Assembly: GCA_038373865.1 (NCBI GenBank)
Contig: JAXGGA010002816.1
Coordinates: forward strand, 50,006 to 114,005
Direction: 5' to 3'
DNA: 64,000 nucleotides
From: Uloborus plumipes
Taxonomy: Eukaryota > Arthropoda > Arachnida > Araneae > Uloboridae
Within the stretch, counting starts at the first letter, position 1. Every line of letters begins with the position of its first letter. Below, in pieces: positions 47,741 to 60,113 of this stretch. The position numbers and the translations under genes are program-made. The notes under the pieces are model-generated. The model did not search any database, was not told the DNA's origin, and saw nothing but the letters and a program-made list of their open reading frames with translations.

Positions 47741-48017
47741 GCTGGCCAACTTGTCTAGTGGTCAGAGAAGTCTAATCCGGATGGCTTTGTCCAGGGCTCA
47801 AATCCCGGCTGGGGCATGGTCTCTCCTGTCCTTGTCCTCTCTCTGTGTGGATGAGTTGTTGTGCTGTGAATGGATGCCCACCCTACAAACGGGTTCCTGT
47901 GTCATAAGTGTGTACTGTTGAAGTCGGACACCAAATTACGGCTCAGTTGGCACAGTGAAGCAGCGCACCCCAAATTGTCAGCTTAGCTGGCACAAGACTA
48001 CAACAACAACAACAACA
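47741..48017 (+). mobile_element. tRNA-derived SINE, copy 2
   Basis: 277 bp with A box (TAGTGGTCAGAG) and a B box mutated to GGCTCAAATCCC, the shared body block, and a (CAA)n tail. The 15-bp target duplication with two mismatches is AATCAAAAAAGCACT (47726-47740) / AATCATGAAAGCACT (48018-48032). Same family as 40415-40698. The apparent 104-residue frame across it is a by-product. Confidence 0.87.
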
Positions 48018-48032
48018 AATCATGAAAGCACT

Positions 48033-49408
48033 ATTTGCTTTTATGCAGGAATTACAAAAAAAAAAAAAAAAACAATTAATGACAATAGCGACATATTTTG
48101 AGACAGTTCAAATATTGTCTTTGAAACTTAATGAAAGAACGTCATAAATGAAACACAATTTTTTAAAACTTAATTTTTTCACTTTTTCTTGAAACAGAAA
48201 AAAAGTAGAATTTATTGAGAAAGACCTTATGCATAAAAAATGTTTAATCAGTAACTTTGCATATGGTTTTACTACACGATAATTTAAGTTTAAACATTGA
48301 ATTCGCTCTAATGAAAAATCACGTTTCTATTTTCAGATATGACGTTGTTGAAACGAGTGAGCGATATATCATAATGCATCTAATTAATAAAGGAGACGTG
48401 ATTCCATTAGTAATTAAAGAAAGCTGCTTCTTTCCTGTGAATATGTGTATATTCCTGATCCTTTTTCCAGTCGGACTCAATTTTAAAGATTAAATAAAAA
48501 AACAAAACGCCAAAAAAAAAAAAAAATACTTTTTCAGCATTTTGTTCGTGACCCAAACTAATTGGAAAACTAGTTCTTATCACTGAAAGTTTTTGACTGT
48601 GTTTACATGAAAATGTCTTCAAATATGGAAAATTAAAGCAATACTGCATAAATAAAGACATTTATTGGATTTTTTATATTAATAAAAAAATAAAGGGATT
48701 CTAATTATTTTGCACCACATAACACTTGAAATGGTCAATGCATAATTGCAGATGGCAATTATCATTGATAAAATGTTTCTTTTCTTTTTTTTCTGATAAA
48801 CTACGCAACGTTTGCGAGCTTTTTTCGATGAAATTGATTCGAGAAGAGTAGGAAATTGTTGACCGGTAAATCCTCGTGGTAATGATGTCCATGGTGTAAA
48901 TGTTATTTGTACTGTGCAACCTTGAAAGGCGCGCCTAGTACCGGTAAACGGTTCTATTTCAAAAAGGGGTGACATCTTAATTAAGAAAATGCACCATGGT
49001 AGCATTTCTGCTTAGTCCGATATTTTATTTTTCTAGAACTAATAAGGAAGGGGAATAAATTAAAAAAGAAACAATATTAGCGCATATCAACACGGCAAAT
49101 AAACGAGCCCAACGAAAAACAAAACAAAGCAAAATCTCCTCATATTCCTTATCTCTCTTACCACCATCACCTCTATTTTGACAAAGTTAGTAGAGAACTG
49201 AGGCATGCGCAAATGGGTCCTAGGTCACCGGAAAAAATATCAAACAGTATGCGTGGTCTTTATATTTGGAAAAAAAAATCAAGTGTTTTTTTCCTACTTT
49301 CGATCACCGCTACCCATTTATTGCGAGCCTGGGTGAAATGCGGGCAGAAAAATAGCCCTTGTATGTTTTAACAACATTTGCTTTTTTAATGTCATCAAAA
49401 TTTAGCAA
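48033..49408. other. intronic stretch, nothing recognised
   Basis: No supported gene or element. The frame at 48337-48493 follows an acceptor-like ttttcag but no residue is missing between exons e and f, so it is not part of the NDRG-like gene. Confidence 0.45.
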
Positions 49409-49411
49409 TAA

Positions 49412-49960
49412 CAGTGGAACATCAATTATCCGGACTTCAAAAATCCGGAAAATCGATAATCCGGATTCGCGCCCGGAAAAATATAAAAATAAGATAATGA
49501 AGACGGCGGTGTTAATGAAGTGACAGAAATGTGCAGCACGATCCCGGGCTTTGAACAATGAGATGGAGTTAGAGAGTATAGAGTGAGATATTAGTATAGA
49601 GTGTATTGAGGGTAAAGGTTAAGAGTATAGTATAGAGTGTTTAATATTCTTTAACTTCATACTACACGGGTTTGTTTTGTTTTGTTTTTTATTATACTGA
49701 ACCTGAACTCTCCTTCATATTTTGTGTTTGTATTATGTGTTGTTTAGTTTCATTAAAGTACAGTACCGAGTAATAACGCGGCAGCTTTAACTATTTTCCT
49801 ACTGTAATTGTGAACATGAAGATGTAAGTAAATTTGCAAGGTTTCAGTTACATTTCTATAGTTCTAAAGCAGAAAAATAGCCTATTTTCGAAAATCCGGA
49901 TTTTTTGATAATCTGTATAGGGTCCGGTCGCAATTAATCCGGATTATCGACGCTCGACTG
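49412..49960. mobile_element. pogo/Tigger-like MITE
   Basis: The ends CAGTGGAACATCAATTATCC and, inward from the right, CAGTCGAGCGTCGATAATCC match the CAGT(C/G)GA...C(G/A)TCGATTATCCGGA style of pogo/Tigger elements. TA follows at 49961-49962. 549 bp with subterminal 'aatccgga' repeats. No transposase. Confidence 0.82.
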
Positions 49961-50046
49961 TATTAATAAAATGGCATCTCTCAAATATCTCCCCCCCCCC
50001 CTTAATTTCGAAAAATAATTGATATTTTTTCTTCTATTTTTTCTAG

Positions 50047-50133
50047 TTGGCTCATTCCTCTCGCGTTTTAGGTCTGATTTTGATTCATTGTGTAGCAACG
50101 GGTGTTGGCATGATGGAGTACTTCAAAGACAAA
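50047..50133 (+). CDS. NDRG: NDRG-like gene, exon f
   Basis: The 87-nt, phase-0 exon has acceptor tttttctag and donor gtaagt. It encodes 29 residues starting LAHSSRVLGLILIHCVATGV and ending MMEYFKDK. NDRG proteins read 'A-x-x-x-P-x-x-V-x-G-L-(V/I)-L-I-N' here, and arthropod members continue with C-V-(S/A)-T, so RVLGLILIHCVAT is a close match. The substitution of H for the common N after LI is a lineage-level difference. A TTTA microsatellite of about 85 bp begins 25 nt past the donor. Exon e ends with VRFA, so e-f joins exactly as in the family with no residue missing. Confidence 0.9.
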
Positions 50134-50157
50134 GTAAGTTTCATTAATTTAAATTTT

Positions 50158-50160
50158 CAT

Positions 50161-50191
<31 letters not shown>

Positions 50192-50245
50192 CTTATTTAT
50201 TTATTTATTTATTTATATTTATTTATTTATTTACTTATTTATTTT
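50158..50245. repeat. (TTTA)n microsatellite
   Basis: About 20 TTTA units with a few TTAC interruptions, starting 25 nt after the exon f donor. Confidence 0.93.
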
Positions 50246-50609
50246 GAATTAGCGAAAACGAGTTAAAGTGATTTTTTCTGTTTCTTTTCCATGCATTTCG
50301 ATAGTGACCCATTCATGAGAAAAACACTCTTTGATACCTCCTGATCAAAATTAAATTTGTGCTGTTAAAATTCTTGTCAGGCACTTGGTTTTTTGCAACA
50401 TAATACTAAATACGTTTTTCCTTTAACAGATATACACTTTTAAAAATGACATTGAAAGCTTTAATGGATATTGCAGAATAAATTAAAACTTATTGATAGA
50501 TGATACATTATCCTCAGAGTTAATATGCTATGAGAAATTAAGGGATATCATGGATAAAAGAAAAAGATGCAGTTGATTAAACTTTATTTATTTATTTATT
50601 TATTTACAG

Positions 50610-50687
50610 ATTATGAACTGGAAGCTTCAAAATGTTGGAATGAATCCTTCCGCGGAACAATATTTAGTTTTGCACAAATTTGGAGCT
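50610..50687 (+). CDS. NDRG: NDRG-like gene, exon g
   Basis: The 78-nt, phase-0 exon has donor gtaagt. It encodes 26 residues, beginning IMNWKLQNVGMNPSAEQYLV and ending LHKFGA. Arthropod NDRG (MESK2-type) proteins have here a 'K-L-x-x-x-x-L-x-x-x-G-M-x-x-x-x-x-(D/E)-Y-L-x-x-H-x-F-G' stretch, the start of the cap region; the GM...EQYLVLHKFG match is good. The acceptor's pyrimidine-rich tract is itself a short run of TTTA repeats ending in CAG, so the splice site has been built from, or overrun by, a microsatellite. Confidence 0.87.
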
Positions 50688-53154
50688 GTAAGTATACGTT
50701 TATGCATAACTAATAAGTATGTTCATAGCATGGAAATGTTTCTCTTGCATCTATCCGTGAAAATAACCAGTTAAAAAGTTTGCTCAGTTTTATAAGATAT
50801 GTGGCTGAAAACAGATTATATTTGTTTTAAAGGTGAATAATTTTAGCCTTTCAGAGAAAATATTGCAATAATTGTGTTATGCATATTCAACTTTTTTCAA
50901 ATTTATTGAACTTAATATTTCGTGTATTTATTATAATATAGGGTTTAATACAAAAAAGCGCCAAAGTTTTCAAAATTAATTCTTTAGTTTAAAAAAATAA
51001 ATATATCGTTTCAGACATACTATAAAATAAGTGCTTAAAGTAAAATGTTTAACGCATATGAGGTATAAGGTAATAAATTCAAAATAAACTATACAATATA
51101 ATGATCAAAGCGAAGGCCATAATGAACTCATCAGAAGAAATTTCCTACCAAGTTTTCATTTACAATACGTAAAACCTTGAACACCTTTTGCAAAAATATT
51201 TTTGCAAACATGCATTTATTTACATATTATTTACAACCATATACATGAGCCGAATCGAACTCAATCAAGCACTCGAACTAACGATCGGAGCCTTTTTCAA
51301 ACAATCAGGCTTCAATCAGCGGTTCGGGTGCCAAACTGAGGTTCAACTTAACTAAAGTGAATACGGTCGTTATAGCGTTGCTATAAAAGTTAAAAATTAT
51401 TTCGTTTACTCTCTTTTGGTCCCGCATTTTTAATCCGAAAAATTTTGAAATTCAAAATTAAAGAATCGGTTCCTGTTGTAGGAGTTTTAAAGATCGTATT
51501 CGCAATGAGAAGCTATATAAATAGTTCATTTCACTGAACAGCATGTTTACACTTAAGTGACATTCACACAGCAAAACAAAAACAATATAAATCCAGCATT
51601 TATAATTAGCAAATCATACTCAAATATTAAGAGCACTTTTCTACTTAACGACACAATAGCAGCGAGAATCGGCCGGTAATACTACAACGATAAGTATACA
51701 ATCGTGTGGTCTATTGCTCTGTTTTTTCGTTCAACCGATATCGTTTCGTATGCCATTGCTCTCCATAAAAAAAAGTAAATGGGTGAATGATTGTCAGGCC
51801 AATGCGAAAGGAACGACGGGTGCGTTCCGATAAAAATAAACCGATAAACGACATCGGTTTTGCGGAGATGACACAATCGTCATTGAATTGGTAGGTAGAA
51901 AAGCTCATAGCATATGTTAATTCATTTTACGTGCGTCAGTATTGGATAGCAGAAATAAATCAGGTACGATTTATCGCTGTCGGATTGGTAAGTGGAAAAG
52001 TACACTAAAGCTTCACGCACAGACGATTCGAAACAAAGTATACGACAATAAATTTTGAAAGAAGTTAGTCAAAAAGTGTCGGGCTGTTTCCAACTAAAGA
52101 AACAAAACTCAACGCTAAGCACACTTACAGAATTCTTAAAGAAAGAAATCAGTACTTATTAAATAAATGGAACACAAATAAACTTCCATAAAGTTCAAAT
52201 AGAGCTCGGAAAAATGCATAAAACACTAATATTTTGCTTGAAACATTGGGTGAGGTTTTCTTCCTCTTCTTTCTCAAGATAAAATTGTTAAAAAAAGATA
52301 TAAAACCTTAAATTACAAGGTATAAAAGAGAGAGAGAAGTAAAAATTGACTTGAGAAGGAATTTCTTTGTTGGAGCTAGTTTTGTCAATGTTCCATTTGG
52401 TACGGTATGGTCCAACCAGGAAACCATACGATAGAGTAATAATGAAAAAAAAAAAAAAAAACTAGTAGCTTTCAGAAGATCATGAAAAAACATAATTTTG
52501 GACGGAGAAGGTTTTTTGCAATCGTCTCCCCGTTATCCAAATATGCGGTTTTTAAATCTGCCATTAAAAAAAAGAAAGAAAAGTCTCCATAAGGTCGTTG
52601 GTGAAATTTGTCGGCAAGAAATTGGGACCTTCAGTTTCTCGCTTAGTCTTCAAATTTGGCGCTTTTTGTCATAATTTGGCCGCTTGTAAGATCATATATC
52701 TTGATAACAGGAACACGAAAGAAAATAATTTTCAATTCGAAAATGAAAGTCACAATATGCTCTTTCGATTGCTACCTACTATTTTTTTTTCATTATTGCA
52801 CTATTTTGTGTGGTACCCTAGCAATGGTAAGAACTAAGGACGTCCTCGGGTCCGGGGGATCCCTATACAGGTGCGGGGTTCCCTAGCATTTTAAAACAAG
52901 TGCGCCATTGCCGTAGCGGGGATGCGTACCCCTACTGCCTTCATGGTTCAGGATTTGAGAACAAATATTTTTGGAGTGTATCTTGGCAAAATTAAATTCC
53001 TAGCGCAGTTTCGCATTGAATAGAGCCTAGGTGCCTCAGGTTAGCCCAGGTTAAATAATATAGAAACTAAGCCAGTTGTTCTGACATTACTTCTGTTTAG
53101 AATCACTATGGTAAAAACATTGCACCATGTTTTAATCTTTTTTAGTTGCTTATA
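50688..53154. other. intronic stretch, nothing firmly recognised
   Basis: No further NDRG-like exon, gene or clear element found. A GC-richer patch at 52840-52940 has no coherent frame. Confidence 0.4.
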
Positions 53155-54572
53155 AACTCATGTTTGTGAAAATTGCAACACCATGAAGGAATAGTCATAA
53201 TCGAATGAAATTTAATACACAGCTGAGTGATAATGGTACAAATATATAATTAAACTTAGAAAGCCAACAATCAATAACAAAATATTGAAATTGGTATTTC
53301 GTGTAGCCACCACGCGCTGCAATAAGTGATGCTACGCGACGTGGCATGGATTAAAACAAATTTTTAATGTCTGCTTGATCAAGAGCATTCCATACTGTTT
53401 GAATGCGCACCCAAAGTTCGTCTGTAGAAGCAACAAGACGAGGATCACGAACGAGACGCCGACCAACGAAGTCCCAGACATGTTCAATCGGCTACATATC
53501 CGAGGAATATGCTGGCCAGGGAAGAATCTGCACCTGCTGCGATGCAAGGAAGTATTGAACAGTCCTAGCGACATGAGGGCGGGCATTTTTCTGCTGAAAT
53601 ACAGCGCCAGGCAAGCCTTGAAGGAAGGGGACAGCTTGGCGCTGTAGAACTTCACTAATGTACCGGTTGCGGTTCAGGTTACCCACAATTCGTAGTAATT
53701 GAGATCGTCCATGATATGATATGGCACCGCAGACCATGACTCCAGGTGTTCGTCCACTGTGACGTTTGATAATGCACTCTGGAAGGTGGCGTTCACCGGC
53801 ATAGCGTCGGACGCAAATGCGGCCGTCATGGTACCATAAATTAAAGCGAGATTCGTCAGAAAACGAAACATACTGCCCATCAGCACGCCAGTCCTTATGC
53901 TGATTGGCCCATTGTAGCCGCAGGCGGCGATGGTTTAGCGTGAGCGGGATCTTGTATAAAGGAGTCCTTGCGCGCAGTCCACGTTGCAGCAGACGTCTAC
54001 GAATTGATGAAGCACACATTGAAACACCTGCAGCTGTTGATCACTGCGCTGCCAGTTGTCTGGAAGAAGCTGTACGGTACGTCAGTACCATGCGGATCAG
54101 GTGTCTATCATTGCGCGCTGACGTCACACTTCGGGGTCCACTCCCGGATTTCCGAGTTGTCCGACACTCGTCCGTCCACTGCTTCCAAGCACGCATCACT
54201 GTGCTGCTGTTACGCTGCACACGAGCGGCTACTTCACGATAAGACAATCCAGCTTCACGAAGGCCAATGACCCTCCCCCGTTCAAACTCCTCAAGTTGTT
54301 GAAACCTCGCTCTTTTTCGTCGAAGAGGCATAAGCAACGCCTTATCTAACCTTTATCACAAGCAGATAACCACCTATAACCATACATGCTTTGCTGCAGC
54401 TGTCTATTTATTCGGATAAATCCGGCGTTCAGAGGGCGCTGCTCAGCGTACGCATGCGCTACGCGTCTAAGTTCTAATCATTTGCATATCATACCCTACT
54501 TTGCATTTGCTGAAAATTTCAGCCCATTCGCACAAGTCCTTCATGGTGTTGCAGTTTTCACAAACATGAGTT
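53155..54572 (-). mobile_element. decayed Tc1-like transposon (DD34E type)
   Basis: The inverted ends AACTCATGTTTGTGAAAA(T/C)T continue GCAACACCATGAAGGA, inside TA at 53153-53154 and 54573-54574. 1418 bp, with one broken transposase gene on the minus strand. Ends remain about 97% identical over about 35 bp. Confidence 0.9.
53285..54337 (-). pseudogene. Tc1-like transposase pseudogene
   Basis: The N-terminal part (54337 to about 54041, LEEFERGRVIGLREAGLSYR: paired-like helix-turn-helix) is separated by a frameshift from 54019-53492, which holds the second DNA-binding half and catalytic motifs. FSDESRFNLW gives the first Asp. FQQKNARPH has Lys where the second catalytic Asp should be. SDM-stop-PIEHVWD has TAG in place of the Asn codon before the catalytic Glu. 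Spacing is 34 residues, a DD34E type. Another stop (TAA) interrupts the C-terminus before SMPRRVASLI. The frameshift, the lost Asp and two stops make it inactive. Confidence 0.92.
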
Positions 54573-54574
54573 TA

Positions 54575-57500
54575 TTTTAATGGGCAACATAAATTTGAAG
54601 ATTAATGCATTGGAGGAAAAGTTCAATGTATTTTCGTACGATTTGTTCCCCTCTGTGTGAATACTTTCGGGCAACGGTTAAATCAATCATGTTACGCAAT
54701 ATTTTAATCAATTTATAATATTTATAAAAAGCCTGATAAAAAAAAGCTAATTTTGAATTTCTAGATTTGGTGGCGCCATCTGTTAACATTGTTCGACAGT
54801 GTTAGTATATTGAAATATTATTTAAGGAAAAAGTAACCATAAATACCTTTCGGAACGTGCAAATCCCGTTACCTATCCCATTTTCCTGAATTCAACTTTG
54901 GGATAGCTAAGTGTCTGATTCGCTGAAAGAGACGTAAAGAAGGCAACAAATTATTTTATAAAGGCCGATCAATAGCACGAATTTTGCATTACTGCTATTG
55001 AATGCATTTGTATTTGTCCAGCACTAATTCATCCACTAGAAGAGTCATTTTTTCTCACAAGCAACATGTGGATAAGCGAAAAACACTAGTTACTGGATTG
55101 TGAATATCAAAATTATAAGAAAATCCTGCTGAAAATTTCCTTGTTTTGTTAACCAAATCAAAAATACGTCAGTAAGTTTGTTCTTCAGAGAAGTATAAAA
55201 CCATATAAATTCTTTATTTTTTCAAGTCATAATTCTAGTGGTAAATAAATACTGTACGGTACACTAACGTAACAGATTTGTTAACTGAGGGTAGTGAGGG
55301 AAGGAGGTAGATTAGTTGGTGGTACACGCCTTATATGTACTATATAGCAATTAATATAGCAAAAAATATGGGTTAAACCAAAAGCCCTGAGGATTTCATA
55401 CCCCCTAGAAGGCATGCCCTCACTTCGAACTTTTCTTGGAGGAGGGGACAAAAGGAGTGTACTCAATGTAAATTGTATCAAAAAACAGCAAAAATCATGC
55501 TCACTTACAAGTAAATTTATTGATATCCCACAGTCTTGGGGAGCAATTACCTCACCTAAATGACGGACCTGCGTGAGGGACCTCTGATCCAGGCCAATCG
55601 ATTAGCACCAGACTTTTGGAGGCCAAAAGATCGCGGTTTGGACACAGGCTGATCAAAGACCCTCCTTGCACACTAATGGCAAATAGTTAATGTTAACTCT
55701 GTAGTGATTATGAAATCCTTTAAGATCCCACAGAAATGAATACCACACACATACATTTATTTATTTAAGGCGCATACTATTACGAAAAACTGTGCTGTCC
55801 CGCTTTGTGGAGTGGAGACAAAAAATAAATGGTCACATTACTTATGAATAAAAAAACGAAGTTCAGCATGATATATTGTACATCAAAGAAAGAGAAACTA
55901 AGCTATCTTTAAACTGTGAAAAAAATCTAGGCTATTTCTTCTGATGATTTCAAGCCTAAAACAATCAATGATGCGCTGGCTGAATGCTTACAAATTAATG
56001 CTCAACTTTGGATGCTTCTAACAATATTTAAGCATTTCTGATACCTTTTTTTCGATTGAACTTCAATATAAGCATTAAAATCTGACTTTGGAATTATGAT
56101 AAAGAGAATTTTTAACTTGAAGAATATTATACTGTTCCAAATTTCCAATGATACTAATTTTGATGAAATAATTTTGATCAAAAAACAATTTTGATTTAAT
56201 GATATTTAAATAGATTGAAATATCTGTTTTGAAGTTTGATGTTTTGCTCATTGTGTGATTGTCACTGATGTATGTTTGGCTTTGCCTGCTTTGGTGTTTT
56301 TGTACGAGTGCTATCACTATAATGAATTTTGTATTTGATCTTTCTTTTTCCATGGTTTAAACCCTTTGTGTGATGATCTTCTCAGGAGGTAATTTTCAAG
56401 CATGCCAAGAGCAAACATTTTTGCTAATTTTATTTTGCTTTCAAATTAAATTAGATCGCATGAAATTCGCTTATCCAACTTTATTCCCTTCTTTAATTTA
56501 CTTAAAAATGAGTTAAAAGGAAGTACTCATTTAATTTATGCAACTTAAGGAAATGGATACTATCAACAGCAATCAGCTATGTTTAAAAAGTGAAAGATTA
56601 CTGGATCCTATTCCGCCAAAAATCATATAATTTGATTCCCCTTTCTTTTAGATTGGTTTAAAGTAATTATTTTTTAGATTTGAATTTTTTTTACCGGCTT
56701 CACATTACGGTACTTATTTGAGACTAATAGTAAGTATATGTTTCCAATGAAAAAAAAAATGTTTGGAGACTCTAGATCTGGGACAGATTGAAGTAGTTTC
56801 GACCATCGTCAAATTTGTTGAAGATGTACACTGGAGTGAAACAAAAAACCCTTAAGTCAAGACCAGAAATGCCGGGTGCGGGCAAGTTGTGTACCCATAC
56901 CAATAAAGAAAAGTCTGCGATTTTCGTATCTTTTGCCTCAGACGCCGATGGCTAGTTGAAAAAAATCGTTTCGCTAGTTAAAAATTCTAGATTTTGGAAG
57001 AAAAAAAAAGTGACTTTTTTCTAATGATTTTTGAAAATATAAAGCTTAACAGACTAAAAGATTTGGGTGATTAAAGATTAGACAGTTGTACCACATAGAA
57101 AGATGAGCAATATGAGAAATCGTACTACGTCTTTTGTCTCCTACGATTGGGCACAAAACTGCACCACGTGGGTCACAAGGTTATTTACGTTAACTTTCGG
57201 TTTTTAACGGGGGACATTTAGGATCTTTGCTACAACCATTAGTTGAGTTTAGAGGAGGCACAGGGGGCCTTCCCGAAGGAATAAAATTAATTTAACTATC
57301 CCATTAAATATTTTTTAATTTATTTCTTTATTCACAAAACAAGTTCTTCAACAGAATATTTAAAGCAACACAAGTCATATTTAGAATAAAATCACTTATG
57401 TTTCCTATAGGAATAACATTGGAGTCAGAGGTCACTGTAAAAAAGTACATTTATTTGAATTATTTCTCTGGTTTAGAATTCAAAGTAAAATAATATAGCG

Positions 57501-58560
57501 ATTCGACAGTTAAATAAGATTAAAAAACAGATTAAACGAACATCGAAAAACTGTATTATGAAAAGTTGTATGGTGGGCGGGGCACTTTTTACACTCTAGT
57601 ATCCCCTATAAAATATATTTCTGTATCCGAAACTGGGTATGACAGCAATGCCAAAAAGATTGAGAAACGGTATTAATAAAAAATGATTTAATGGAGAAAT
57701 TAATAATTATTAAGGGACACAAAGTGTTTATCAATAATACGGCGTCTAAGCTTTCCTCTAAAATAAGACTGAAATAAATTAATAATTACCAAAAATACAC
57801 TTCTTATCAAAAGCGTGAAAGTTTTATTCGATCGTCGGAGGCGAAAAATATAGGCCGATTAGTCTAATATTGCATACCTTTCTAGGCGGTACAAATGCCT
57901 AACCTTTTATCACTCTAGTGTTTTGGTCGTGGGAGTTTTATATTTTTCAAAAATAATAAGCAAAAACTCACTTACTTCATTATACAACTACCGTAATGTT
58001 TCTTGTAACACTTAGTACCACTTAAGTTAAGAATCAACTCTCAAGTTAATATTTTTTCCATTTTCCTCAAAAATATTATTATAAAACAACTATAAACGTA
58101 TGCCATTTACTGCATAACTATTAATTCTATTAATATAAGCCTCATTTCTGAAGAAACATTCACTACTCTGATTGAAAAAAAATCACTCTTTATGTATTTC
58201 TTAAACTTAACAGAGAGCTTCACTTTATGACAGAATAGCACATCACTCTCTAAAAGAGAGGTTTTCAACATTTACAAATAAATGAGAAATATTTCTGCTG
58301 TCACTTATGACCCCATTAGTAATCATTGATTTAAAATATGTATGACAAATTTTCATACGTACGCATGCTACAGATTATTATCGAAAAGTTAATGATTAGA
58401 TAAATTTAAGACAACATACTTTCTTTGCAGCGAAATTGCAAACATGCGCTGGGGTCAAAATTTTCCACCTTGTAAGCAAGGTTGAACAAGTGCTTGACCT
58501 TTTTTTTTTTTTTTTCTTCTTTTTTTTGTGAGTACTAAAATTATATAACCATTTTTCTGA
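54575..58560. other. intronic stretch, nothing firmly recognised
   Basis: No gene or clear element. At 55580-55660 there is a weak tRNA-like block (B-box-like GCGGTTTGGACAC, + strand), too degraded to call. The frame at 56075-56353 is low-complexity. Confidence 0.4.
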
Positions 58561-58568
58561 ATTCTCAG

Positions 58569-58609
58569 CCTGATGAGCCTGAATTTCCGAATGTCCAACT
58601 TGAATAAAA
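58569..58609 (+). pseudogene. possible NDRG-like exon with an in-frame stop
   Basis: A good acceptor (gaattctcag) and a strong donor (gtaagc at 58610) bracket 41 nt. In the phase required by exon g they read PDEPEFPNVQLE and then TAA at 58605-58607. The residues resemble the charged 'E-E-x-x-x-N-x-x-L-(V/I)-Q' piece that follows 'HxFG' in NDRG proteins. The stop, and a length that does not keep the phase of the next candidate exon, mean one of four things: a lost base, a decayed allele, an alternative terminal exon, or chance. Low confidence; the similarity is short. Confidence 0.3.
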
Positions 58610-59076
58610 GTAAGCAGGTGAACATTTTATTAAAAATTCAATAAGATGTGAATTTTTCTTTCTTTATTTTATTTTATTTATTTATTTATTTATTTATTTA
58701 TTTTTTTAATCTTAAAATTTAACGATACTCCCCTCCCCCGGAGCAAAATAAAATATTACTCCTCAGTTTGGTAAAGAGGTGACGTTGATCAGATGAGTCT
58801 AAACTACGCTTGTTGCTTATTCAGGATATAAATATATTATTAACTGTACATAATTTGTATTTTAGTTAAAGTCTGTGGTGACCATTCCCCTGTTTATTAA
58901 CATAAATTACTTCTATTTTCTAAGTACTTGTATATTATTCAGTTATTAAATAGTTGCATCCTCACCTAAAAATGGCGTAGTTTCGTTATGCATCTAAATA
59001 ATTTTGATTTAACAGATTATATGACTCAATTTGTTTTGAACAATTATACGTCATTGGTGGTAAATTAATTTTCCAG

Positions 59077-59133
59077 TTAAGGTTTTACGCTCTTCGTATC
59101 GCACAACAAGAAATTGACGTTTCAAATGAAAAT
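59077..59133 (+). CDS. NDRG: candidate NDRG-like exon (Y-x-x-x-I-A-Q motif)
   Basis: The 57-nt phase-0 exon has acceptor attttccag and donor gtaaat. It encodes LRFYALRIAQQEIDVSNEN. The NDRG family has 'x-x-Y-R-x-x-I-x-x-x-(I/M)-N-x-x-N-(L/I)' here, so FYALRIAQQEIDVSNEN is a plausible but short match. Both other phases are ruled out by stops. No later exon (the 'F-x-x-x-Y-x-x-R-x-D-L' block and the C-terminal strand) was found before the window ends, so the remainder is probably beyond 64000. Confidence 0.5.
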
Positions 59134-59291
59134 GTAAATATCTTTTTAATGTTTTAAAAGTCAAGCATTTTAAAGTTATTTTTAGTATAAAATTTTCCCG
59201 CTAGAAAAATAAGAAATATTCAAAGATATGTGCTTTTTTTTTTCTTTTTTTTAACTTCGTATTTTATATGTGTCTAACGTAAATATCATAC

Positions 59292-59296
<5 letters not shown>

Positions 59297-59387
<91 letters not shown>
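59297..59387. repeat. (TA)n microsatellite, left part
   Basis: About 45 TA units, cut off by the element starting at 59390. The same tract appears to resume at 61949. Confidence 0.95.
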
Positions 59388-59389
<2 letters not shown>

Positions 59390-59390
<1 letters not shown>

Positions 59391-59900
59391 GGTGATTCAG
59401 AAATGTATGGAAAAAAATAAACTTTGTAATTTTGTGCGTCTTACCCTCTTATTTTGTGCCACTATATACACTGATTATTTGTGCAAAATTTTGGCAAAAT
59501 ATATTCATATTTAGAGGTCGCTCAAACGCCTTAAAATTTCGTGATATTGACAAAAACGTGATCGTAAATGATATCTATAGAAAAAAGTAGCCTTTGTATT
59601 TTTGTGCGTCTTACCCTCTTATTTTGTGCCACTATATACACTGATTATTTGTGCAAAATTTTGGCAAAATATATTAATATTTAGAGGTCGCTCAAACGCC
59701 TTGAAATTTCGTGATATTGACAAAAACGTGATCGTAAATGATATCTATAGAAAAAAATAGCCTTTGTATTTTTATTCATCTTACCGTCTTATTTAGGCCC
59801 TTTATATACACTGAGTTATTCGCCCAAAATTTTAGTAAACTATATTTACATTTAGGAGTACTTCAAATTTTGTGATAATGGCACAAATGCGAACGTAAAT
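59390..59900. repeat. subterminal tandem repeat, period 170 bp, about three units
   Basis: 'tttgtgcgtcttaccctctt...ccactatatacactgattatttgtgcaaaattttgg' occurs at 59431 and 59601 almost identically, and as a diverged form at 59771. Exact 170-bp spacing. Possibly transposase binding or transcriptional sequences of the host transposon. Confidence 0.88.
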
Positions 59901-60113
59901 AATAATAATAATAAAGTTACTTTATTGCTTTTTTATATCTCCGAAGAAAAAAAGTGTGCAATCACAAAATGAACTACTCGTATATACTATCTGAAAAACC
60001 AATGAAATGCAGAAAAGTATGAAAACTAATCAAATACGGAAAAAATATATAAAACAAATTTAAATACATTGAATATATAGTAATTCTCTCATTAATTCTT
60101 GCAATACTTTTTA

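Noticed and set aside
48337..48493. Possible extra NDRG exon after an acceptor-like ttttcag
   Set aside because: Exons e and f already join in phase with no missing residues, and the peptide does not match the family.
53332..54270. Plus-strand and alternate-frame ORFs of 90-112 residues
   Set aside because: They are shadows of the broken Tc1-like transposase on the minus strand, which has the recognised motifs.
55580..55660. tRNA/SINE-like block
   Set aside because: Weak box matches and no second copy or target duplication seen.
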